DNA from: Burkholderia lata
GTDB taxonomy: Bacteria; Pseudomonadota; Gammaproteobacteria; Burkholderiales; Burkholderiaceae
DNA: 64,000 nucleotides
Direction of reading: 5' to 3'
Assembly (NCBI RefSeq): GCF_000012945.1
Contig: NC_007511.1
Location: 2,046,001 to 2,110,000 of the forward strand
Part shown: piece after piece, positions 43,701-51,572 of the stretch
How positions within the stretch are numbered: the stretch's first letter is position 1
Layout: the number at the start of each line of letters is the position of its first letter
The notes under the pieces: generated by a model
Databases searched by the model: none
Seen by the model: the letters and a program-made list of their open reading frames with translations, nothing else
Told to the model about the DNA's origin: nothing
Position numbers and translations under genes: made by a program

Positions 43701-45158
43701 CGCGTTCGGCGTATCGTCGCTCCATTCCGACACGTGCGTCGCGCCCGCCGGCGTACGGTACGTTGTCAGCAAATGGTGGTCATAGCCATACCTCCACGTC
43801 AGGTTTTCGCGGTCGGTGGCCTCGATTAGATCGCCTTGCGCGTCGTAGACGTAGCTCGTCAGGTGCAGCGGCTGATTCCCGAAGCCCTGGTCGAGCAACA
43901 CGGACGTGATCCGGCCAGCCTCGTCCAGTTCGCAGCGCAAGGTGTGGCGATTGTTGCGGACCGTTTCCAACCAGCCCTGTGCCGTATAGCCGAGCGTCAG
44001 GCTCTGCCCGTCGCGTGTGCCGATGCGGTGCAATTGCCATCGGGTCTCGTCGACCGGGTGACGACCATAATGCTCTTCGACACCATTGCCGAATCGCAGC
44101 ATGTAAGTGGCACCCGAGGCGTTGTCGTCACCACGCGCCAGCGTGAGCTTCTCAATCGGATGGAAGTGTTCTTCACCGGGGCTCAGCGGCGGAAACCGCA
44201 ACTGTCGCCCGTCCGCATCGAAGTAGATCAATCCAGTCGAACTCGTGCGTACTTCCGTCGCATACGGCAGCTTCCACGCCACGCCCAGACTGCCGTGGCG
44301 CTGGTCTGCGCTGCGGTAGCTCCGGCTCCAGTGAATCGATACCCGGCCCGGCAGCGTAAAGTCCGTGTGCGACAGCACCTTCTGCCCCGTCGCCAGATCG
44401 ACCGGGTTCGCACTGACCGTCTTCTTCGCGCATTCCGCGCAATCGGCTTCGGTCACCGGTGCGAGGCCGCTGGCATCGCCATTCGTCATGCTGATCGTCG
44501 GCGCCTGCAAGTAAATCGCCGTGCCTTTTAGGTGAATGCCGGACTCGTCGATCGTAACCGTCCCGCCCGGGCCCGTCAGTTGCGCCTGTTTCGCCCCCGA
44601 CAGGCTGCTTTCACCCGTATCCGCAATGCGCAACTGATTGGCGTTCGAACTCGACACCGGCGCGGGCAGTTGCGGCGCGAAGTCGGGTGACGGCGCGATC
44701 GGATTCGCCTGATCGGCGCTCACTGCATCGCCCACCGCCTTGCCGCGCACGGTCACCGTGTAGGTGTGCCCGACATCCGCCGTCCAGTCCTGCACGACGC
44801 GGTCGGTCCGGCTCTGGCCGACCGTGCTGGCCATATGCAGCCCGACGTTACGCAGGTACAGCCCGCCAACGTTGACGTTGTACGCCATCCCGACGTTGAG
44901 CATCGCCCCCATGCCCACGCTCTTCACCGATGCGAGCGTCACCGTCTCGAACTTGTAGCCGCCGGTCGACAGTGTCCAGTGACGTCCGATCTGGTCGGTT
45001 TCATCGTGGCCGATCCGCTTCGTGCGATCGTGTCCAACCGTGTGGGTTTCGTCGGCTTCGATCACCGCATCCAGATTACGCTCGGCCTGGATCCAGACCT
45101 GCTCCGCCCCTTTCTTGTCTTCGAAGCGGATCGCATTGGCGTGGCCGTATCCCCCCCC
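40776..45158 (-). CDS. Rhs effector, with the C-terminal part of VgrG (downstream of frameshift)
   Basis: This frame first finishes the VgrG spike (GGGYGHANAIRFEDKKG, then needle repeats around TLASVKSVGMGAMLNVGMAY) and a DUF2345-like end (VTIDESGIHLKGTAIYLQAP). It goes on directly into an Rhs protein: CAECAKKTVSANPVDLATGQ, a long series of YD repeats, and the core end [20 protein letters not shown]. The last 130 residues form the variable toxin tail, with SMTRRGHMKLINDRDSRLRQ and a final hydrophobic segment (RVIRLLPSLLPAAWWTIPAN). The intact product would be a VgrG-Rhs fusion of about 1,965 residues, but a one-base difference in a G run at 45151-45158 puts the VgrG start in another frame. 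No separate start is evident, so expression of this half depends on frameshifting, phase change or slippage. Confidence 0.85.
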   Translation of the reverse strand, partial: GGGYGHANAIRFEDKKGAEQVWIQAERNLDAVIEADETHTVGHDRTKRIGHDETDQIGRHWTLSTGGYKFETVTLASVKSVGMGAMLNVGMAYNVNVGGLYLRNVGLHMASTVGQSRTDRVVQDWTADVGHTYTVTVRGKAVGDAVSADQANPIAPSPDFAPQLPAPVSSSNANQLRIADTGESSLSGAKQAQLTGPGGTVTIDESGIHLKGTAIYLQAPTISMTNGDASGLAPVTEADCAECAKKTVSANPVDLATGQKVLSHTDFTLPGRVSIHWSRSYRSADQRHGSLGVAWKLPYATEVRTSSTGLIYFDADGRQLRFPPLSPGEEHFHPIEKLTLARGDDNASGATYMLRFGNGVEEHYGRHPVDETRWQLHRIGTRDGQSLTLGYTAQGWLETVRNNRHTLRCELDEAGRITSVLLDQGFGNQPLHLTSYVYDAQGDLIEATDRENLTWRYGYDHHLLTTYRTPAGATHVSEWSDDTPNAYCLRTYAHTENADGQRAITRETRFDYLPSLRVTRVTDGLGHTTEYHYNGLWAIEKIVHPDGSLEQTHFDETGSVAGYTDALGRTTRMVNDARGNPTSIIDPAGQVTRISYNDRNLPEQITDPAGQVWQRGYDAQGHLTSETDPLGNVTGYAYENGLPVARTDALGNVTKMQWDEAGQLVARTDCSGQTTTYQYDQFGQLTETIDALGQVSRHSGSLSARMTAVQPSGMGWWKVEYDQAGRAIAHTDPLKRVTRVDWDGYGQRTRIVDPAEGAQQFLYDVIGRLTTLTNANQEATTFRYDSRNRLIEQTGFDGRRQSYRYNAAGELVERIDHGQDGQITTHVTYDVLGRPVERRSSDGSQASYRYDARGLLTQAQAVSPGRAPVQVTYEYDPAGRRTAEVQAHHGRVWRLTHGVDAIGNRDWTNVPDVGSLVWQRYGSGHVHGVLLDEHPLASFERDGLHREIKRTQGPASHHFGYGANGLLATHRWQNLDERGRSLERPRPWRAWEYDAAGQLTTLDDAWRDKKTYRHDALSRLTHVTAASGAEAFHYDPAGNLLGAAPSLNDVQAWKASGDRLLRFAPQTRPDRPVDFTYDGHGNRVARTVPLPPKPELTAAEQRSQRGTDNLLRVMEVLTATPKYEEPEAHPEVTRYRYDGSHQLIAIEHADGARSEYEYDALGRRVAKHHTQAGGARQTTLFMWNGDWMMQEVRTGRTSHEDIAVTYVPHPDHEGPLTRLADGQAWHYVTDHLGTPQELYDEQREVVWAADLSAYGWSARTLADDVDNPIRFPGQYYDRESGLHYNRFRYYDPQAGRYINQDPIGLRGGTNRYSYVDGDPVAYTDFAGLQKFPADSAHCVALRKKMQNFRNDLDDRWADFAADHQNLPQRIGPGELPSMTRRGHMKLINDRDSRLRQLERRYMSECEDEPPAPSAPVVEAENACKVAAGAGAAYAAYRVIRLLPSLLPAAWWTIPANLAAP

Positions 45159-46684
45159 TTGGTCGAGCGCGTCAGGATCCCGCTTTGCGTCGCGTTCGCC
45201 GGCAACGTCCACGGTGGCATCGTCATCGCGTTGTAGACGCGCCCCGTCACGATCGGGCGATCCGGGTCACCGTTCTCGAAATCGACGATGACCTCGGTGC
45301 CCACCCGCGGAATATGGATGCCGCCGAAGTTGCTGCCGGCCCACGGATACGACACCCGCACCCAGCAGGACGAGTTCTGGTCCTTCACGTCGGAGCGGTC
45401 CCAGTGGAACTTGAGCGTCACCTCGCCGTTCTTGTTGGTCCAGATCTCAGCGCCCGCCGGGCCGGTCACGATCGCCGTTTGCGGGCCGCGCGTGCGGGGC
45501 TTCCTGATCGTGCGCAGGGGGCGGAATACCGTGGTCGAGGGCTGGACGACAAACTTGCTGCGAATCGCGTAGGCCGAGAATCCGGTCGTTTCTCCCGTCT
45601 CCGTCACATCCAGCTCCGACGCGATCACCAGATACTCGCGGTTGGCGCTAGCCATCGGATGGCCAGCCAACGCAAACGTCGTGCCGCACACCACGTTGCG
45701 CAAGTTGCCCTCGCCTTTCGCGCGCTCGCCCTGTGCGTGAATCTCTTCCATCCGCACCAATGCGAATGCGCGGCCATCCTCCGTTTCCGTATAGTCGCCC
45801 GGCCATTCGTAACGTTCGAACTGATTGTGCGCCGTGTCGCGCGGCAGGCGGTTCTGCGCGGTCAAGGTCGCGCCCGGTTTCTCGAAGTCGAAATCGTCGG
45901 TGGTCCACACGCCCGACTGCAGGCGCTCCGTCGCTTCGAAGTGGTCGACGTGCTCCCGGTCGATCTTCTGGCCGGGCGGGTAGTAGGCGAGCGTCTGATA
46001 GGCAATGCTTTCCACGGCTCGATGGGCGCCTGGACCATCGACTAGTACCAGTCGATGCACGCCTTGCGAGTGTTCGAAGAACCACGTGATGCCGTGTTCT
46101 TCCATCAATCGCTGGGCGAATGCGAAATCTGATTCGCCATACTGGACTTGATAGCGCAGCGGTTTGTACGTCCGGCCAACGCGCATCTCGAACGAGTAAA
46201 GATAAGAACCGAACACCTCGCGCAGAATGTCCAGCACGCTCTTGCGCTGGAAGATGCGGTAATCGGTCCGCTCCCGCGCCAGTGCAAACCAGGGTTCCAG
46301 CACGACCCGGTAACGCGACTGTCGATTCAGTTGGTCCACATAGCTTGCCGCCGTCACGACGCCGCTGATTTCTCGTGCGCCGGCACCCAGGTGGGCGGCT
46401 CCCACTTGCCCGGCCATTCCCGCGACAAAGCTGCCCATCCCGTCGAGCTGGATCGTGACGGTCAGTTCCTTGCCGAGCATCGCCTTGAGATCAAGGTTGG
46501 TCAGCAGGTCGACCGGCAGCAACGGATCGGCTGGCGTCGTCAGCCATAGCTCGTACGCGTACAGCGTCGAGAGTTGCTCCGTACCCTGGATCGCGCTGAG
46601 GTGCAGCACCGACGCGATGCCTTCCAGCTCCGGCAGCGCGGGCCCGCTGACCGAGAACGTCCGGTTCGTCTTGAAATTCAACAT
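45062..46684 (-). CDS. vgrG: VgrG spike protein, N-terminal part (upstream of frameshift)
   Basis: From ATG 46684 this frame encodes the gp27/gp5-like body of VgrG: SALRT-type start replaced by FKTNRTFSVSGPALPELEGI, the VLEPWFALARERTDYRIFQ domain, YGESDFAFAQRLMEEHGITW and the gp5 OB fold with VRVSYPWAGSNFGGIHIPRV. About 509 residues match the family. Then, at a run of eight G (AAGGGGGGGGAT), the frame leaves the VgrG sequence; the remaining 32 codons are junk and end at 45062. The expected sequence (KGGGYGHANAI) continues in the -1 frame. The protein lacks its needle if read without frameshift. TssF is encoded 70 bases upstream. Confidence 0.87.
   Translation of the reverse strand: MLNFKTNRTFSVSGPALPELEGIASVLHLSAIQGTEQLSTLYAYELWLTTPADPLLPVDLLTNLDLKAMLGKELTVTIQLDGMGSFVAGMAGQVGAAHLGAGAREISGVVTAASYVDQLNRQSRYRVVLEPWFALARERTDYRIFQRKSVLDILREVFGSYLYSFEMRVGRTYKPLRYQVQYGESDFAFAQRLMEEHGITWFFEHSQGVHRLVLVDGPGAHRAVESIAYQTLAYYPPGQKIDREHVDHFEATERLQSGVWTTDDFDFEKPGATLTAQNRLPRDTAHNQFERYEWPGDYTETEDGRAFALVRMEEIHAQGERAKGEGNLRNVVCGTTFALAGHPMASANREYLVIASELDVTETGETTGFSAYAIRSKFVVQPSTTVFRPLRTIRKPRTRGPQTAIVTGPAGAEIWTNKNGEVTLKFHWDRSDVKDQNSSCWVRVSYPWAGSNFGGIHIPRVGTEVIVDFENGDPDRPIVTGRVYNAMTMPPWTLPANATQSGILTRSTKGGDTATPMRSASKTRKGRSRSGSRPSVIWMR
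45151..45158. repeat. eight-G homopolymer at the VgrG-Rhs frame junction
   Basis: On the coding (minus) strand the junction is ACC AAG GGG GGG GAT. Nine G, or a -1 slip on G GGG GGG, restores the normal reading K-G-G-G-Y-G-H. The tract is a suitable site for slipped-strand mispairing, transcriptional slippage or -1 ribosomal frameshifting, but could also be a sequencing or assembly error. Confidence 0.8.
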
Positions 46685-46754
46685 GTTCGCTGGCCCTCGT
46701 GCGTTTGATTGTTGTTCTGTGTTACCGACTGCATGAACTGCATTCCTCCGTGAG

Positions 46755-48632
46755 TCAGAGTGCGCTGCGCGTCCCTGTTCGAATCGGCCAGCGCATCAAC
46801 TCGCCGCGCTGCGTCGAACGCAACACGGATTGAGTAAAAGAATGTGTCGAAACGTGGCGCGCCAGGTAATGCTCGAGGATCACCCCGAAGAGATAGGGGC
46901 TCATGCCATCGAAGCCGGTTTCATCCACCGTCAGCACGCACTCGATGCCTCGACCGAATCGCAACTGATTCTGGCCGGGTAGTTTCTTCGTCACGGGATG
47001 CGCATCTACGCGGATCAGGCTGTCGATCTGGCGGCGGTAGCGCACATCGTCGTCAGCAGCGAACAAAGCAAGGATGTCGCGCAGTCCGCTCCCGTCACCA
47101 GCCTCCAAGGTGCCGTAGCCGAGATTCAACTGGCCGATCAGCCGCCATGCGATGTCCCGCTGAGCAAGCGGCGCGCGTGCCGGGCTTGGTGCACGAATGA
47201 GCCCCGCACTGCTTAACGGGGCACTGATCCCGATAGTCAGATCCGTGACGCCATTGGGCGCCAGCAGGCTCGGCAGATCGCAGTTCGTCAGCCACGCATC
47301 TACCGCCAGATATTTCATGATCTGTGGATAGGACTGCTCATTTTGATCGACCAACGAAACGAAAAAATCCGTCCCGACGTACGTGGTACGAGCACCATAG
47401 CGACGATATGACGCCTTCGCCCTTCCGTGCTCGCGGCGCGTCGTGAAGTAGCGCCCGTGATTGTTTTCATCGTTCGTCAGCGCCCGGTACAGCGGCCGGA
47501 ACTCGAGCGATGCCGCACCTTTGCTCACAAAGCCGTGCAGCGCTTCCACCGCGAACACCTCATAGTCCGAACCGTTCTGCCTGTCGGGTTGCAACAGGAT
47601 TTCGCCGCCCGTGCACGGAATCTCGGCAGGATCGGTCTTGCGACGAAACAGGTTGATGACCGGTGTACAGAAGAGTGCAAAGCGGGATGCGTCGACGTGC
47701 TCGGCCAGTGCACTGTCGAAGCGATCCAGCAATATGACGATTTCTGCTTCACGACCGGTCACGTGTCGCAATCCCGCATTCAGACCCGCCAGCGCGAAAA
47801 ACCAGAAGCGCGCGGGGCACGCCGCATATTCGTGCAGCAGGTTATGGCCGTGAAACTTCGCCCCGGCCAACGGCAGCAGACTCTCGTCGGTAGCCAGCCC
47901 GGTGTATTCGACCGCCTGAGCGGACACAATCCCGCGTGCTTGATTCGGATCAGCGAAGCGGTCCGGCACTCCGGTCACGGTTGCCACAGCGCCGGCATGG
48001 ATCAACTCGAACAGCCGTGAAGCGACGCCTTCGTCGCCTGCCAGATAGACGGGCAATCGATCCAGGCCGCGCAACTCTTCGAATCGCGCTTCGCCCGTAG
48101 TCCGGAGCCTGAGACGCAGCGCCCCGCGAACGGGCTTGTGTGCGACGCTATACCGTTCTATCGATGGAATATCCGGTGGAACCCCTATCAACCTCGCCGA
48201 AACGATCTCCAACGGATACAACATCACATCCAGACCGCTACGGAAGGTGCAGGACGTGCGTTCGCCGTCCGGGACGCGGCTCGCGAACTCCGTGTCACGC
48301 GGTACGCAAAATCCCTCGAGCAAATTGCCCTCCTGCTCATTGGGATAGAGACGCGCCACCGCAATCGAAGGCGTCGGGGCGACGTAGTTCGGATAGATGG
48401 TTTCGAGTAGCCGGCTGGTCAGCAGGGGAAATTCGGCATCCAGCTTCAATTGCAGTCGAGCGGTTGTAAAACTCGCTGCCTGCACCAGACGCTCGACAAA
48501 TGGATCGGCAATCTCACCGGCATGCATGCCCAGACGACGCGCAATTTTGGGATGCGCATGGACAAACTCCTCCATTAGCTCGTTGAAATAGAGCAATTCC
48601 CGATTGTAGGCATCAAGGAGATGAGGGTTCAT
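46755..48632 (-). CDS. tssF: type VI secretion baseplate protein TssF
   Basis: The 625-residue protein starts at ATG 48632 with NPHLLDAYNRELLYFNELME, the standard TssF (ImpG/VasA) N-terminus, and contains PYNVAP-like EFPLLTSRLLETIYPNYVAP and RPLYRAL. TssF forms the baseplate wedge with TssG, TssE and TssK. None of these partners is in the window, and the upstream side (48633-48978) is empty, so the gene stands alone ahead of vgrG. It has the full family length and no frameshift, so it may still be functional and work with a T6SS encoded elsewhere. The open frame upstream of 48632 is not family-like. Confidence 0.92.
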   Translation of the reverse strand: MNPHLLDAYNRELLYFNELMEEFVHAHPKIARRLGMHAGEIADPFVERLVQAASFTTARLQLKLDAEFPLLTSRLLETIYPNYVAPTPSIAVARLYPNEQEGNLLEGFCVPRDTEFASRVPDGERTSCTFRSGLDVMLYPLEIVSARLIGVPPDIPSIERYSVAHKPVRGALRLRLRTTGEARFEELRGLDRLPVYLAGDEGVASRLFELIHAGAVATVTGVPDRFADPNQARGIVSAQAVEYTGLATDESLLPLAGAKFHGHNLLHEYAACPARFWFFALAGLNAGLRHVTGREAEIVILLDRFDSALAEHVDASRFALFCTPVINLFRRKTDPAEIPCTGGEILLQPDRQNGSDYEVFAVEALHGFVSKGAASLEFRPLYRALTNDENNHGRYFTTRREHGRAKASYRRYGARTTYVGTDFFVSLVDQNEQSYPQIMKYLAVDAWLTNCDLPSLLAPNGVTDLTIGISAPLSSAGLIRAPSPARAPLAQRDIAWRLIGQLNLGYGTLEAGDGSGLRDILALFAADDDVRYRRQIDSLIRVDAHPVTKKLPGQNQLRFGRGIECVLTVDETGFDGMSPYLFGVILEHYLARHVSTHSFTQSVLRSTQRGELMRWPIRTGTRSAL

Positions 48633-48978
48633 GGCAAGCGCAATCCAGATTCCGCACAGAGCACTCGACAGCATTGCTGTCAGCAGTGCGTTGGATGCTA
48701 GCCGCAAAGATCATCTCAAAAAACACCTAATAGAATTGCAAGGTCAGGTTTGACGCCGCACTTCAGAAAAATATTTGAGAGGCCACTGCTGCCTGAGAAA
48801 CAACGCCGGATAGTCGATGCATCGTCGCGAGATATCAGCTTGTAGCGAAACCAAACGCCTTTGATAGTCCGTGAGCGCCGAGCAGGTCATGTGCGGGGCG
48901 TACGCACTAACTCATGAGACAGGAGACGCGCCGGACTCATCTACGACGCACCTGGAATCGCCCTACTGTTGCCAACCG
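48633..48978. other. gene-free boundary of the T6SS island
   Basis: About 350 bases with no recognisable gene or remnant of tssE/tssG. It marks the change from the lower-GC island to high-GC housekeeping DNA. I see no tRNA, integrase or clear direct repeat here. Confidence 0.45.
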
Positions 48979-49146
48979 TTACCTGAGCAGCAAAGCCAGC
49001 GACGTCGCCAACGCTGCAATTGCGCCCATCGCTGCAGCCACGCCAGCCAGATGCGCGGCCAGCGCAAGCCCGGCAGGCAAACGTACCGTCGGCGCGCCGT
49101 GCGGCGCCGACCGACCGTGCCGCCGGCTCGGTGCGACGCCGGCCAT
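48979..49146 (-). CDS. 55-residue predicted membrane protein
   Basis: The start ATG (49146-49144) shares one base with the stop of the DUF4865 gene (TGATG), so translation is probably coupled. The protein begins MAGVAPSRRHGRSAPHGAPT and continues into one long hydrophobic helix (LAGVAAAMGAIAALATSLAL) ending LLLR. Positive residues before the helix predict the C-terminus outside. I recognise no family. Small size and overlap make it easily missed; support is the coupling and the clean membrane segment. Confidence 0.45.
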   Translation of the reverse strand: MAGVAPSRRHGRSAPHGAPTVRLPAGLALAAHLAGVAAAMGAIAALATSLALLLR

Positions 49147-49724
49147 CACACCCCGCTCCCTTCAAGCGTATCGAGCAACGGCCGGGCCAGATGCAGGACC
49201 TGGTATACCGTGCCCGCGCCGCCGTTGTCCGGCTCGTGCTCCGAGACGAGTACTCGCGTCAGCCGCCAGCGCAGCGGATCGAGGCTGACGGCCGCCGCGA
49301 CCGTACCCTGCCGCGCCGCCACTTCGCGATTGCGTGCGACCTCCTGTGCCAGCGTCGCATCGAGGTCTGCATCCGCCGGAATATCGACGGCTTCCAGTCG
49401 CACAAAGCGTCCCGTCGACGCACTGCCCTTGCGCGCGTCGAGCGCGACCTGCACGTCGATCGGCGCGCGTCCGAAGCTGTCCGTCACGACCCGATAGCGG
49501 CCGTCCGTGACGAACCGGGCGAACGCCTGTTCATTGCGCCACAGATAAAGCGATGCGTAGCCGTTTTCCGTCGCACCGTAGCGGCCCGCCTCGCGCAGCA
49601 GGAACCCCTTGAACACCAGATCCGGCGTGTCGTCCCAGAGCCTGCCGCGCTCGCGCACGCGATTGCGGATGATGTCGAGGTCGTAGTCCGCCGGCAGGCG
49701 GTGCACGTAGTACGCGGTCAGCAT
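49146..49724 (-). CDS. DUF4865 family protein
   Basis: The 192-residue protein starts at ATG 49724 behind AGGAG with six bases spacing. It has two ferredoxin-like halves, seen in MLTAYYVHRLPADYDLDIIR and the FKGFLLRE and YASLYLWRN segments, as in DUF4865 proteins, which are related to small monooxygenase/EthD-type folds. Members usually sit divergent from a LysR-type regulator, exactly as here. The substrate is unknown. Residues 100-192 are less conserved. Confidence 0.8.
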   Translation of the reverse strand: MLTAYYVHRLPADYDLDIIRNRVRERGRLWDDTPDLVFKGFLLREAGRYGATENGYASLYLWRNEQAFARFVTDGRYRVVTDSFGRAPIDVQVALDARKGSASTGRFVRLEAVDIPADADLDATLAQEVARNREVAARQGTVAAAVSLDPLRWRLTRVLVSEHEPDNGGAGTVYQVLHLARPLLDTLEGSGV

Positions 49725-49785
49725 GATCGACTCCTGGGATTGGAAAGGGAGATTCCGAACGGCTTGAAAACAGCGTAGAAGACCT

Positions 49786-49828
49786 TGAATCATTTGAAAA
49801 GACGATGGCAGAATATTTCAATGATTCA
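49786..49828. promoter_or_regulatory. inverted repeat between DUF4865 and lysR genes
   Basis: TGAATCATTTGAAA (49786-49799) and TTTCAATGATTCA (49816-49828) are complementary except for one unpaired A. They lie between the divergent starts and 24-66 bases before the lysR ATG, the normal place for a LysR-type autoregulatory operator. Confidence 0.6.
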
Positions 49829-49851
49829 TTTCTGAAATGGATGAGGCCGCG

Positions 49852-50709
49852 ATGAAAACACTCGACATCGAAGCCGTGCAGGCATTCGTACTGACCGCCG
49901 ACCTCAAGAGCTTCACGCGGGCGGCCGAGGCGATGGACACGACGCAGTCCGCGGTGAGCCTGAAGATCAAGCGGCTTGAAGACGGCCTCGGCCGCCGCCT
50001 GCTGGAACGCACGCCGCGGCAGGTTCGCCTGTCGGCCGACGGCACCGCGTTCCTGGAACCCGCGCGCGAGCTCGTGGCCGCTCACCAGGGCGCGATCGGC
50101 GCGTTCGGCGCCGGCCAGCGGCGGCTGGTGATCGGCGTGAGCCATCACGTCGTCGGCGCCGATTTGCCGATGCTGCTTCGGCGCATGAGCGAAGCGGAAC
50201 CGGGGCTCGTGCTGGAGATCCGGGTCGCGGCATCGCGCGACGTGCTCGACGCGTTCGACCGCGGCCAGCTCGACGCCGCCGTCGCGCTACAGCACGACAG
50301 CCGGCGGCTTGACGGCGAAACCCTCTTGTCGGAGTCGTTCGGCTGGATGGCCGCGACCGATTTCGAGTACCATCCGCCGCAACCGCTGCGGCTCGCGACG
50401 CAGGCCGAGCCATGCAGCGTACGCCGCATGGCGATCGGCGCGCTGGACGAAGGCGGTGTCGCGTGGACGGAAGTATTCGTCGGCGGCGGCGTGGCGACGA
50501 TCGGTGCGGCGGTGTCCGCAGGACTGGCCGTCGCCGCGCTCGGGCATCGCGTGGCACCCGTCGGGACGATCGACGTGGGCGCGCGATACGGGCTGCCGCC
50601 CTTGCCGACGCGCGACGTGGTGCTCTACTCGAACCTGACCGATGCACGGGCCAGGCAAGCGCTGCGCACGCTGGGCGCCGCGCTGCGGTCGTCGGTCGGC
50701 GTGCGGTGA
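49852..50709 (+). CDS. LysR-family transcription regulator
   Basis: From ATG 49852 (GAGG five bases upstream) the protein has 285 residues. The N-terminal winged helix reads AVQAFVLTADLKSFTRAAEA and TQSAVSLKIKRLEDGLGRRL, the standard LysR helix-turn-helix and linker start. From about residue 90 there is the periplasmic-binding-like effector domain. It is divergent from the DUF4865 gene and probably controls that gene through the inverted repeat in the shared promoter. The inducer is not known. Confidence 0.93.
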   Translation: MKTLDIEAVQAFVLTADLKSFTRAAEAMDTTQSAVSLKIKRLEDGLGRRLLERTPRQVRLSADGTAFLEPARELVAAHQGAIGAFGAGQRRLVIGVSHHVVGADLPMLLRRMSEAEPGLVLEIRVAASRDVLDAFDRGQLDAAVALQHDSRRLDGETLLSESFGWMAATDFEYHPPQPLRLATQAEPCSVRRMAIGALDEGGVAWTEVFVGGGVATIGAAVSAGLAVAALGHRVAPVGTIDVGARYGLPPLPTRDVVLYSNLTDARARQALRTLGAALRSSVGVR

Positions 50710-50739
50710 GGTCGCGCTTGAACAACCCGGAGGAAAAGG

Positions 50740-51390
50740 ATGCGTCCGCTGGACGAGCTGATCAACGAACGCGAGTCGGCGCTCCCGACTTTAGTCGAGT
50801 GGGCTGCGGCAGCCGGTCACCGCTGCGAAATACTGCCCGCATCCGATCGGTGTGGCGACGTTCTGTCCGCACTTCAGGTATCCACCCGATCGACCTTGGG
50901 AACAATCGCTTATTCGACCGGCGGCGTCTTGGTGGACGGCGGCTACCTTCGTCTGCTCGGCTCGGGCCATCCGAGGCTGCCCAGAGACATCGTCGGCTGG
51001 AATAACGGGCGATCGTCCGATTTCCTGTTGATTGCGGACGACGCCGTCGGTGGATTCTTCGCATTGAACGGCGGCGCACTCGGCGACGACACGGGTTCGG
51101 TGTACTACCTTGCACCCGACACCTTGGGATGGGAGCCCCTCGAGATCGGATACAGCGACTTCGTACAGTGGTCACTCAGCGAGAACCTGGATGACTTCTA
51201 TGCGAGCCTGCGCTGGCCGGGCTGGCAAGCTGAGGTCCAGCATCTGGCGACGGATCAAGGCTTCAGCTTTTATCCGTTCCTGTGGACCAAAGAAGGATCG
51301 GTTGAACACAGCAGTCGCAAGGCGGTAAGCGTGTCCGAGCTCTATGCCCTTCATGCCGATCCTGGATCCACCGCGTCACGGCAGTCGTGA
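50740..51390 (+). CDS. DUF2625 family protein
   Basis: The 216-residue soluble protein carries GGFFALNGGALGDDTGSVYY and the FVQWSLSENLDDFYASLRWP segment, both typical of DUF2625, a family distantly like SMI1/KNR4 proteins. Its role is unknown; some members of the wider superfamily are immunity proteins. It begins 30 bases after lysR, behind GGAGGAAAAGG, and may be co-transcribed. No signal peptide. Confidence 0.82.
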   Translation: MRPLDELINERESALPTLVEWAAAAGHRCEILPASDRCGDVLSALQVSTRSTLGTIAYSTGGVLVDGGYLRLLGSGHPRLPRDIVGWNNGRSSDFLLIADDAVGGFFALNGGALGDDTGSVYYLAPDTLGWEPLEIGYSDFVQWSLSENLDDFYASLRWPGWQAEVQHLATDQGFSFYPFLWTKEGSVEHSSRKAVSVSELYALHADPGSTASRQS

Positions 51391-51572
51391 CCGGGCTGCA
51401 ACATTTCTCCCGGGTCGCGCCCTGACGGCATCGAAAGGCTTCGACACGCGCCACGGTAAAATTCCGTCTTCATCCCGCCCATGCAGCCGCCCCATGCCTG
51501 CCCGGGCCAGCACCAAAAGAACCGACCCGCCGCCATCATCTTGATTTCCTTACACTTTCCCCGTCGCGACGC

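Noticed and set aside
48633..48978. Remnant of tssE or tssG upstream of tssF
   Set aside because: Minus-strand translation gives no recognisable family sequence.
49020..49778. Plus-strand ORF of 252 codons
   Set aside because: Antisense of the DUF4865 gene; no ribosome-binding site and shadow composition.
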